A stretch of DNA of 64,000 nt. Origin: Bacillota bacterium (GTDB lineage: Bacteria; Bacillota; Clostridia; Christensenellales; UMGS416). The notes below the pieces were generated by a model. That model was given only the letters and a program-made list of their open reading frames with translations, was not told the origin of the DNA and did not search any database. Numbering within the stretch: the stretch's first letter is position 1; every line of letters starts with the position of its first letter. The stretch is from positions 34,467-98,466 of the forward strand of contig JAEEJN010000038.1 in the NCBI GenBank assembly GCA_016281935.1, given 5' to 3'. Both the position numbers and the translations under genes were made by a program. This document shows, in pieces, positions 28,733 to 35,586 of the stretch.

Positions 28733-29847
28733 GACGGGAGAAGAAAAGCGGATCGAAAAAGATCCGGCGCAGGCTTTATGCCCTCGAACTGAAGAAACTG
28801 AATCCTCTGGGGACAGGGATCGCTGCGGCGTGTATCCTGACCGCGCTGTTCCTGCTCCCTTTTCTTCTGCGCAGCAGCACGCTGGGCATCTATGAGTCTG
28901 CGGCAGAACGAAAAGCCATGTATGAAGAGCACGGAGGTCTGATCACGGAAGCGTATCTGCACGAAGCGGCGGACATCGCCCGGGATCTGCCGGATCCGAA
29001 CGATCCGGAAGCCTGGTTCTCCATGACGGAAGAGAACAGGAAGGACCAGATGTGGCTCGAGGATCTGAAACGGAAACTGGAACGGTTCGGACTGCCGAGC
29101 TATGAGGAACTGCTCTGGGATCCGGAACAGACTGAACCTCTGCTTTCGGAAGGATATGAACCTGTCCTCTATGCGGATACGGACGGATGGGAACTGTACA
29201 TGAAGCTGCAGTCAGGGATCGGGGCGGTGGTGTCGCTGATCCTCCCGTGTTTCCTCCTGTCCCCGCTCCTGAACGGGGAAGTGGCATCCGGGATGCGCCG
29301 GGTGATCCTGACGATCGCCGGGAGCGAAAAGAGCCAGATCCGTGCGAAGTGGTGCGCCGCGCTGACCGTGGCGGCGGCCTCAGCCGTACTGACGGAACTG
29401 CTGCCACTCCTGGGCACTGCGCTTTGTACGGGCCTTACGTCGCCGGATCTTCCTGTCGGGAACCTGGGACTCGGACTGGAGAATGGATGGACGATTGGGC
29501 AGCTATTCCTGCTGCGCTTTTCTCTTCTGTTCCTGGGCACCCTGGTTGCATCGGGACTGACGGCAGGCTTCTCGGGAATGATCTCCCAGACAGTAGGCTC
29601 CATGGTAGCGGTGCTTGCGCTGTTCCTCGTCCCACTGCTGCCTCTGCCCGAGGAAGCACCGCACTGGGTCGTCGAGGCCCAGAAGTTCGGCCCCGCGGGT
29701 TTCTTCACCGGGGATATTCTCTATTCCAGCACTGTCAAGCTCGCTGCCTTCTGCCTCTTCTGGATAGTCGCTTCCGCCGTCCTCGCCCACACGGGCCGCA
29801 TCGTCTTCCGAACGATGAAGATACCGGAGGAGTTTTACAGGAACTGA
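28729..29847 (+). CDS. ABC-2-type permease (type II), copy 1
   Basis: 372 residues. Helix 1 is at about 30-48 (AAACILTALFLLPFLL), followed by a charged external segment of about 115 residues (PDPNDPEAWFSMTEENR, LKRKLERFGLPSYEELLWDPE). Five or six helices follow from about residue 160. It pairs with the ATPase, overlapping it by four bases, and is almost the same as the protein at 39113. With the type I permease it would form a two-subunit channel. It resembles permeases of bacteriocin self-protection or antimicrobial peptide exporters in layout; no substrate can be read. Confidence 0.88.
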   Translation: MRREKKSGSKKIRRRLYALELKKLNPLGTGIAAACILTALFLLPFLLRSSTLGIYESAAERKAMYEEHGGLITEAYLHEAADIARDLPDPNDPEAWFSMTEENRKDQMWLEDLKRKLERFGLPSYEELLWDPEQTEPLLSEGYEPVLYADTDGWELYMKLQSGIGAVVSLILPCFLLSPLLNGEVASGMRRVILTIAGSEKSQIRAKWCAALTVAAASAVLTELLPLLGTALCTGLTSPDLPVGNLGLGLENGWTIGQLFLLRFSLLFLGTLVASGLTAGFSGMISQTVGSMVAVLALFLVPLLPLPEEAPHWVVEAQKFGPAGFFTGDILYSSTVKLAAFCLFWIVASAVLAHTGRIVFRTMKIPEEFYRN

Positions 29848-29858
29848 AAAAGAAACAT

Positions 29859-29887
29859 AAAAGAACCAGACGATTCTTTTGTGTTTT
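29859..29887 (+). terminator. Weak terminator after cassette 1
   Basis: AAAAGAA/TTCTTTT stem followed by GTGTTTTTAT, 11 bases after the stop codon. Confidence 0.5.
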
Positions 29888-29970
29888 TATTAGCTTTGGA
29901 AATCATTGATAGTTATCTGAGTGTGTATTCACTGAATACAATGCATGGTATTGATGTAGCAAGCAACGTC

Positions 29971-30030
29971 CCTGTACGGACAAAGGAGATATTTGACCGT
30001 ACAGGCACCGCTTGTCAGGGAGATCCCTGA
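29971..30030 (+). repeat. Two perfect inverted repeats upstream of cassette 2
   Basis: CCTGTACGG (29971-29979)/CCGTACAGG (29997-30005) with a 17-base loop, then TCAGGG/CCCTGA (30015-30030) with a 4-base loop. They lie about 70 bases before the cassette 2 promoter. The gap 29888-30250 holds no gene; besides these repeats it holds the promoter and leader repeat B. Confidence 0.55.
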
Positions 30031-30096
30031 TACCCCAAAAAGAATAGCAATAAATGATACTATGTCCTCCGATCAAATCTGTCTCATTGTCGTATG

Positions 30097-30126
30097 TTGA
30101 CGGATTATATATGCGCATGATAAGAT
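30097..30126 (+). promoter_or_regulatory. Promoter of cassette 2
   Basis: TTGACG (30097-30102), 18-bp spacer, TAAGAT (30121-30126) with TGA before the -10 (extended -10). The same -10 and the same downstream leader as cassette 1. Confidence 0.6.
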
Positions 30127-30141
30127 GCACATGTCCAAAGG

Positions 30142-30231
30142 TGGAAGCGGAGAATCAACGTACAGAGATCTCGGTTCTTTGTGAAAATCTTGCTCTGACA
30201 CTCGAACCGATCACTCGTTTGTCAGAATGGA
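30142..30231 (+). repeat. Leader repeat, copy B
   Basis: Near-identical to 24811-24900 (a few substitutions). Here the stem TCTGACA/TGTCAGA is one pair longer. The repeat ends 19 bases before the peptide start. Confidence 0.8.
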
Positions 30232-30250
30232 CAAATCTATATTAGGGTAT

Positions 30251-30625
30251 ATGAAACGAAAATTGAGTTTTGTTGCTGTGGCTTTGCTTTTGGTCATGGC
30301 ATTTGGAACTATGGCTGTATTCGCTGCAACATCTTATGCCAGCATAAACTCCACGACAGTAAAGACGGCTACCGGGAATCTTGCCTATGCTTATACGGCA
30401 GGGCAGGCTACCGGGTCGAATCTCAGCAGTTCCGGCTCCAGTATGTCGGTCCATCTGAGAAAGAACTCACCGGATACCATGGTTTCCGGTTCAAGCGTAA
30501 GTGTACCCAAAGGTACGACGAGGAGCGGAAGCGTCGTCTCGGTGCCTGCGGTGGGATGGTATTATGTCCGTCTGAGTTTCTCGGCAACTCCCTGCTATGG
30601 GGACGCTTTCGGAGATTTCAGCTGA
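30251..30625 (+). CDS. Small secreted Ser/Thr-rich protein, cassette 2
   Basis: 124 residues when started at MKRKLSF (30251). An in-frame ATG at 30227 exists, but neither has a strong ribosome site (AGGGT before 30251). The signal peptide has its core in VAVALLLVMAFGTMAVFA and a likely cut after VFA-A. The mature part begins TSYASINSTTVKTATGN, similar to TSHASINSRTGTYANGN of the broken cassette 3 gene. It contains SVSVPKGTTRSGSVV and ends with WYYVRLSFSATPCYG. Only one cysteine is present. A hairpin lies between this gene and the downstream permease. Function unknown; same family as the other cassette peptides. Confidence 0.75.
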   Translation: MKRKLSFVAVALLLVMAFGTMAVFAATSYASINSTTVKTATGNLAYAYTAGQATGSNLSSSGSSMSVHLRKNSPDTMVSGSSVSVPKGTTRSGSVVSVPAVGWYYVRLSFSATPCYGDAFGDFS

Positions 30626-30635
30626 CAACGACTAG

Positions 30636-30674
30636 GGAACGAATGGCTTTGCACTTGCTAAGCCATTCCGTTCC
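30636..30674 (+). terminator. Attenuator-like hairpin after the cassette 2 peptide gene
   Basis: GGAACGAATGGCTT/AAGCCATTCCGTTCC, 14 pairs with one bulge and a loop of about 10 bases, beginning 10 bases after the stop codon. There is no T run. It may lower expression of the ABC genes relative to the peptide or protect the peptide mRNA. Confidence 0.6.
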
Positions 30675-30693
30675 TCAGATAAAGGGAAAGCAG

Positions 30694-31989
30694 ATGCGTG
30701 GTCTCGTTCTCTATGAACTGAAGAAGATCTGGACAGGGAAGTGGAAGATCCTGCCCATCGTCTTCCTCGGGATCGTCCTGGCGTGGATGGCCGTGGAAGG
30801 CGCGACGGAGTATGGCCCCGTGCGTGCCGTTCTGGACGGGCGTGCCTCCCGGGTGAACGCGGAGACCAGGCTTTACTGGGGACAGACCGTGACGCAGGAA
30901 CTCCATGACCTTGCTGTGGAGAAGGCGCTGGCATACGGAGCAGACATGGAGACTGTTGCTCATGGAGAGCTGACTGTTACACGGTATTCCTGCAGTTCTT
31001 TGATCAGGCAGTACGGCGGGACCAGTATGGAAAAGGCGCTGTGCAATGTGTGGACGGACATCGCCAATCAGCCGGTCGATACGGAAGAGAAAGCTGCGCT
31101 GGAAGAAGCGCTGCAGTGGGAAGAAGAGCAGTATCGGGCCGGGAAGAACACAGCGGGCTATATGAAGAACGTGTATCGGAAGATGAACTATGTGCCGTGG
31201 CGTGTGCTTCCGCGCTCCAGTGCCTGGGATCCCTGGATGAACATGGAGGATTACGGATCCCTTCTTTCCGGCCTGGCCGCGCTGCTGCTGATCCTTGTGT
31301 TCCTTTCGGATCTTTTCAGCGTCGAGAAGACGGCGGGGCTCGGCATGGTCTCCGCGTCGGCGAAGCGGAAAACAGGATGGCTTTGGGCAAAGCTCCTGGC
31401 CGCCGTGCTGACCGGAGCCCTTCTCATGCTGATCCTGTACGGTGCGCTCCTTCTGTTCTACGGGCTCCTTCTGGGGTTCCAGGGCTGGGATCTGAACCCC
31501 ATGTGGTACCGTTACGGAGGCAATGTCATGGGCATGGTGTACCGGGACGTTCCTGCGCTTGCCATGGCAGGGCTCCGTCTGTTCGTCCTCATGCTCTGCG
31601 GATCGTTCTTCGGTGTGCTCGTGGCCGCTCTGTCCGCCCTGACAAAAAGAGCGGCGCCGGCCGTGGGCCTGTCCGTTCTGGCGATGGGCTTCATGGAGAG
31701 CCTGCTGTATCTGTCGTGCGGACTGCGCCGTTATCCGTGGTTCGAACAGTGGATCGAGAATCATGACAACACGATGTGGATGACCCTTTTGTCCACACCC
31801 ATGCGGATGGTATTCAATGCGGAGATCCTTGTACGGGAATATACGTCGCTTCTGAGCGACTTCACGATGGAACGGAACTACAACATCCTCTGCTGCCCGG
31901 ATCTGCTGGCAGCATACCTCGGCACGCTGCTCGCCGGGATCGGGATCCTGTCATGGATCTGTCTGAAGGCGGGACAGGAAGGGTATTAG
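30694..31989 (+). CDS. ABC-2-type permease with large external domain (type I), cassette 2
   Basis: 431 residues, related to the permeases at 26529 and 36822. Basic start YELKKIWTGKWKI, helix 1 at about 18-36, external domain to about residue 185 with LYWGQTVTQELHDLAVEKAL, then about six helices. GLLLGFQGWDLNPMWYRYGG matches the cassette 1 protein (GLIFGFQGWNCSPLAYAAGG). The start at 30694 has AAAGGGAAAG upstream; the frame extending back into the peptide gene is not used. No ATPase gene is in this cassette, so it probably uses the ATPase and type II permease of cassette 1 or 3. Confidence 0.82.
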   Translation: MRGLVLYELKKIWTGKWKILPIVFLGIVLAWMAVEGATEYGPVRAVLDGRASRVNAETRLYWGQTVTQELHDLAVEKALAYGADMETVAHGELTVTRYSCSSLIRQYGGTSMEKALCNVWTDIANQPVDTEEKAALEEALQWEEEQYRAGKNTAGYMKNVYRKMNYVPWRVLPRSSAWDPWMNMEDYGSLLSGLAALLLILVFLSDLFSVEKTAGLGMVSASAKRKTGWLWAKLLAAVLTGALLMLILYGALLLFYGLLLGFQGWDLNPMWYRYGGNVMGMVYRDVPALAMAGLRLFVLMLCGSFFGVLVAALSALTKRAAPAVGLSVLAMGFMESLLYLSCGLRRYPWFEQWIENHDNTMWMTLLSTPMRMVFNAEILVREYTSLLSDFTMERNYNILCCPDLLAAYLGTLLAGIGILSWICLKAGQEGY

Positions 31990-31999
31990 GGAAGAGCGC

Positions 32000-33160
32000 A
32001 TGGAATTGATCGGAAAAAGGGCCGGGATGCCGGCCGGGTGGAGACGGGTCTGCGCCGTGTTCCTGTGCGCGGTACTGCTGGCCCTGTCGGGCTGCGCAGG
32101 CACGCAGAAAGGGATCCGCGTCATGCGGGAAGGCCAGAAGCATCCGGATCCGGATGCGGGGGCACATCATCAGGCGTTCCGGGAAGCGGAGACCCCGGAG
32201 GCCGCACGGGATCTGGTCCTGCAGTATCTGGAAGCGTCGGACGCGGAATACCGGGTCAAGGTACGGGATTACTTCTATATGGATGGGGAGAAGATCCCCG
32301 GCATATGGATCTACGCACTCAGCGACCTGGGGGAATGGCTGGACGTGGTCATCGCGGATCTCCCGGCGGATCAGCTGATGCGCGTCGTCAACGGCAGCCT
32401 GGCGTCCATGGACGGCCTGCAGTATTACCGGAAGAACGAAGCCCAGTCCTATTACCATAAGCTCGGGTTCCCGCATGAGATCCAGCTGCCGAGCAACGGG
32501 GGCTATAATGACCTGACCCATGGATTCACGGTCTATATCGCCGGAGCGACCTTTGCCAAGATCGACGTGGATCCGGAGATGGTGGATGCGTTCTACTGGG
32601 ACGGGCGATGGACGAACGGTTATATCATCGACCGGCCGGATCCGACGCCGGAACCGCTGAATACGCCGGTCCCGGCCGATGACTACCGGATCTATACGCC
32701 TGCCGGATCGCCTGAGGAAGAACTCAAAGCCATGCAGGAGAGGCTGGATTCAACGGGAAGAGGCTATGACTGGGAGATCAAGGATTCGATCACCGTCGGC
32801 GGAGAGACCTATCCCGTGACCTGGATGTTCGCCAAAAACGGACAGGGAGAATGGGTCGACGTGGTCTTTTCCGAAGATCCGGATCTTGCGTACTGCCTGA
32901 AGCAGCATTCCGGGTTCTTCTGGGATCTCCGCGAACCGGAGCGCAGCGCCGTGAATGCGGCGCATCCGGGCCGGGAAGCCGGCGGAGCGTTCACGGACGA
33001 ATGGATCGTGCAGGACGTGTTCTATCACGGATACAGTTATTACATGCAGGGCCATGGCCTGGCGATCCTGGACTGCGGGTCGCCATGGTGCGTGCGTGAG
33101 TGGTCAGACGAACTTGCCAGGTTCACGACCTATTCCAGCAGGGAAGTATTCTCGAGGTAA
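32000..33160 (+). CDS. Lipoprotein with duplicated 40-residue motif, cassette 2
   Basis: 386 residues with a lipoprotein signal ending LSGC (Cys near residue 32). It is a homologue of the cassette 1 lipoprotein: motif copy 1 AEYRVKVRDYFYMDGEK followed by IPGIWIYALSDLGEWLDVV (about 81-118), and copy 2 YDWEIKDSITVGGETYPVTW then MFAKNGQGEWVDVVFSEDPD (about 256-296). The end has QDVFYHGYSYYMQGHG. A Pro-rich linker (PDPTPEPLNTPVPADD) separates the two halves. DNA here is much more GC-rich than in cassette 1. It follows the permease by 10 bases, so the order permease-lipoprotein is reversed compared with the other cassettes. Confidence 0.8.
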   Translation: MELIGKRAGMPAGWRRVCAVFLCAVLLALSGCAGTQKGIRVMREGQKHPDPDAGAHHQAFREAETPEAARDLVLQYLEASDAEYRVKVRDYFYMDGEKIPGIWIYALSDLGEWLDVVIADLPADQLMRVVNGSLASMDGLQYYRKNEAQSYYHKLGFPHEIQLPSNGGYNDLTHGFTVYIAGATFAKIDVDPEMVDAFYWDGRWTNGYIIDRPDPTPEPLNTPVPADDYRIYTPAGSPEEELKAMQERLDSTGRGYDWEIKDSITVGGETYPVTWMFAKNGQGEWVDVVFSEDPDLAYCLKQHSGFFWDLREPERSAVNAAHPGREAGGAFTDEWIVQDVFYHGYSYYMQGHGLAILDCGSPWCVREWSDELARFTTYSSREVFSR

Positions 33161-33199
33161 GGGATAGGCGGCAGGCGGCCGGAACGGAAAGGAAAGGAC

Positions 33200-34528
33200 A
33201 TGAGGAACAGACGGACGGGAAGGATAATCGCGGCTTTCCTTGTTTTGCTCTCGTGCCTGTGCATGACGGGATGCGGATCCGCCCGGAAGGCGGAGCTCCG
33301 GGCCCTGCAGGCGGAACTGGCAGGCCTGGACGGGGATCCCGTGCCTGTCTATACCGGGACCGGTCCGAAGATTCCGAAAGTGAAGAACGGGGACGTATAT
33401 GTGACGCTGGAGAACCGCAGCTGCGATTTCTATCCCTGCAGCCTGCAGGTCTTTGGAGAAGGTTTTCAGATCCTGTCGGAGACACCGCTGGATCCCGACC
33501 GTATCGGCGTGGAGATCCCCATGCAAACGAAATACCGATTCACCGTGTATGAGAGCCTGGGGCACGAAGAACTCATGACGGAAGCGGAAGCCGGAGATTT
33601 CCGGGCGGTCGAGGCCTGGCTGTGCAGGGAAGGGACGGACTGGCAGGCGTTCGGCCAGGCGGTGAAGAACGCGTCTGAGGCGGAACGAAGGCTCCTTGCA
33701 GGCGATTCGCCGGAGACTGCGGAACGGGACCGGAAGATCACGGAAGACTGCGAAAAGCTCAGGCAGGGATATACGGACGCAGCTGCCCAGGCAGCAGCGA
33801 CGAACGATCTTTTTCCTGAATTCTACATCTATTCTGTTTCTCTGGAATTCTATGACATGCAGGACGAGACCGTGGAGTCCCTGGAACTGGCCATAGAAGG
33901 GAAGACACAGACCGTGATGTTCGGGCAGTGGCGCTTCCATGCCCGGATCCCCGACAACGCTGGGGTCTATCAGGATGAGGGCGTGATGAACCGGCGCGCG
34001 GAGGCGCATGCATTCGACGGTTCGCCTTATGACGGCGGGCTCGCAGTGACCTGCCCCGCTTTCGAACTGACGACCGAAAAGGCGATCGTCCTGCAGCGGA
34101 TGTGGACCGATATCGAGCCGACGCAGCTGCTCGGCGCCGAGATCGACTGTGCAGACGCCGGGGATCCGGGAGGCAGGGAGCCTGTCCATATACAGTGGGA
34201 CTGTGCATCAGCGCTGGAAATGTCCGCGGGTCAAAAGGTCATGATCGATGCGGTCCTCTATGACGCTGGATTCGAGCAGTTCAACACCCGAAGGACGGGC
34301 TGGCTGTATCTGGAATACACATGCGGCGGAGCGGACTGTCTGCTGTCTCTGCCCTATGACCTTCAGGGCGTGACGAACGATCCCTGGATCCTTGCGGTCC
34401 AGGCGTTCGAGGGCTATGACATGGGACCGTACTTCACCAGTTACTATCCGCAGGAGCATGCTTCCGTACAGTTCGCTGCCGGTTGGATGAATACAGTTCA
34501 TTCAGTATATTTCGCGGCTCTGCACTGA
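33200..34528 (+). CDS. Unrecognised lipoprotein, cassette 2
   Basis: 442 residues with a lipoprotein signal (AAFLVLLSCLCMTGCG, Cys near residue 26). A short charged helix follows (RKAELRALQAELAGLD). The rest is soluble with beta-rich segments (DVYVTLENRSCDFYPCSLQVF, GWLYLEYTCGGADCLLSLPY) and a helical, acidic middle. I see no known domain and no copy of the 40-residue motif. It occurs only in cassette 2, where an ATPase and second permease would be in the others. GC-rich, like its neighbour. An extracellular binding or protective role is possible but unproven. Confidence 0.7.
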   Translation: MRNRRTGRIIAAFLVLLSCLCMTGCGSARKAELRALQAELAGLDGDPVPVYTGTGPKIPKVKNGDVYVTLENRSCDFYPCSLQVFGEGFQILSETPLDPDRIGVEIPMQTKYRFTVYESLGHEELMTEAEAGDFRAVEAWLCREGTDWQAFGQAVKNASEAERRLLAGDSPETAERDRKITEDCEKLRQGYTDAAAQAAATNDLFPEFYIYSVSLEFYDMQDETVESLELAIEGKTQTVMFGQWRFHARIPDNAGVYQDEGVMNRRAEAHAFDGSPYDGGLAVTCPAFELTTEKAIVLQRMWTDIEPTQLLGAEIDCADAGDPGGREPVHIQWDCASALEMSAGQKVMIDAVLYDAGFEQFNTRRTGWLYLEYTCGGADCLLSLPYDLQGVTNDPWILAVQAFEGYDMGPYFTSYYPQEHASVQFAAGWMNTVHSVYFAALH

Positions 34529-34604
34529 AAGATAGGAAAACAAAGAAAAAAGAGTTGTAAATAGCTTGGGAGGTATGACAACAGTTTGCATCAATGAAAG
34601 ATTT

Positions 34605-34664
34605 ATGCTAAAAAACATGCGATTTATGCCAGAACCATGATTTGCACTTATTCTCTGATATGAT
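34605..34664 (+). promoter_or_regulatory. Promoter with paired upstream repeats, cassette 3
   Basis: Direct repeats TTTATGCTA and TTTATGCCA (TGC cores 21 bases apart, at 34606 and 34627), then an extended -10 TGATATGAT (TATGAT at 34659-34664). As at 24091-24149, the second repeat begins 33 bases before the -10 and no -35 is visible. Confidence 0.55.
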
Positions 34665-34705
34665 GGATGCGTCCTAGAATGATTGAATGAACAAACCGGT
34701 ATAAA

Positions 34706-34769
34706 AGCTCGGTTCTTTGTGAAAATCTTGCTCTGACGCTCGAACTGATCACTCGTTTGTCAGAATGGA
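34706..34769 (+). repeat. Leader repeat, copy C (shorter)
   Basis: Matches the last about 64 bases of copies A and B (from AGCTCGGTTCTTTGTG to GTCAGAATGGA), including the CTGAC/CTGATC direct repeat and the TCTGAC/GTCAGA stem. The first about 30 bases are missing. Confidence 0.8.
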
Positions 34770-34794
34770 TAAAACTACAAAAGGAGATTAATGC

Positions 34795-35161
34795 ATGAAA
34801 AAGAAGTTGCTTGTCACTGTGTTAGTTCTGGTGCTGATGATGGTTCTTGCATTGCCCATGTTTGCTGCAACCTCTCATGCAAGCATCAATTCCCGTACCG
34901 GGACATATGCAAACGGAAATGCTATAACTGCATACAGGGCAGGGATCCGGGATCAATGATTCTACCTCTGTTTCCAATATGACTGGGAATCTGTGCAGAT
35001 ATTCTGACGGTGCGGTTGTTTCGGCTTCAGGCTTTACCGCTACGCCTGGGCATTCCGGTTTAGGGAGTACGGTATCATTGATGGGAACAGGAAGCAATAC
35101 AGCAGATGGACGGTTGACGGTATTTATCACCAACAGTATAATGAAATTGCAGACAGAATAG
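34795..35161 (+). pseudogene. Frameshifted small secreted protein gene, cassette 3
   Basis: Starts with AGGAG and a clear signal peptide (MKKKLLVTVLVLVLMMVLAL, PMFAATSHASINS). The frame stops at TGA (34957-34959) after 54 residues. The adjacent frame continues the expected sequence, GSGINDSTSVSNMTGNLCRY to GLGSTVSLMGTGSNTADGR, and ends at 35161. A one-base change near 34940 (GCAGGGATCCGGG) explains this. N-terminal mature residues match the cassette 2 peptide. It is either a decayed copy or a phase-variable state; the site is not a long homopolymer. Confidence 0.7.
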
Positions 35162-35171
35162 GAGGTATAAA

Positions 35172-35582
35172 ATGAAAAACAGAATAATCATTTTGGTAGC
35201 AGTAGTTTTTTTGAGCGTATTCTGGACGGTTTCAGTATCTGCGTCCACTATGGCTTCCAGTTCTTATGCAACGCTGGATCAGCCAAGCACAGTTGCTTCT
35301 CCTACAGCAGCATATGGCACATATGCCTGTTATGCACAGACGGGATCCTATACATCGTATGCTCAATGTTCAAACAGCAGCGGGTCATCTTGTGCCGCAT
35401 CTGCGTGTATTGTGACATTCAGTGGACATGCTTTTGTTTCCGGAACATCTGTCACAGCTCCCATCGGAACAACGAGGTATGGGAGCCCGGTCGGTCTGAC
35501 AGTGGGTACGGCATATTGTGTGAAAGTCTCTGCGCTGGACATCGGATATTGCTATGCGAGTGGAACGGCAAGGATCGTATAG
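35172..35582 (+). CDS. Small secreted Ser/Tyr/Cys-rich protein, cassette 3
   Basis: 136 residues with a signal peptide (MKNRIIILVAVVFLSVFWTV, likely cut after VSAS near residue 25). The mature part has seven Cys (ACYAQ, AQCSN, SSCAASACIV, AYCVK, GYCYA), unlike the other cassette peptides, so disulphides are likely. The family segment SVTAPIGTTRYGSPVG and the C-terminal YCVKVSALDIGYCYASGTAR match the pattern of the other two. An AGGAGG site precedes the ATG, 10 bases after the broken peptide gene. The lipoprotein gene follows at 4 bases. Confidence 0.75.
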   Translation: MKNRIIILVAVVFLSVFWTVSVSASTMASSSYATLDQPSTVASPTAAYGTYACYAQTGSYTSYAQCSNSSGSSCAASACIVTFSGHAFVSGTSVTAPIGTTRYGSPVGLTVGTAYCVKVSALDIGYCYASGTARIV

Positions 35583-35586
35583 AACC

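Larger units (their letters stand above)
27767..29847 (+). repeat. Duplicated block, copy 1 (permease tail + ATPase + permease II)
   Basis: Matches 38152-40237 in gene content, order and upstream DNA, including the shared CCAGGAACGACAG and TTTTCATGAGGAGGATCAG before the ATPase start. Homology begins in the last codons of the type I permease here; the other copy keeps a relic of those codons. Proteins are about nine-tenths identical by eye, while third codon positions differ often. Confidence 0.85.

Noticed and set aside
24767..30126. Paired TGCC-type activator repeats upstream of the cassette 1 and 2 promoters
   Set aside because: Only isolated partial matches are present and not at the 33-base spacing; these promoters instead have a -35 (TTGACA/TTGACG).
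24926..35582. Cassette peptides as double-glycine-leader or lanthipeptide bacteriocins
   Set aside because: They have Sec signal peptides, no GG cleavage site and no modification or peptidase-type exporter genes nearby.
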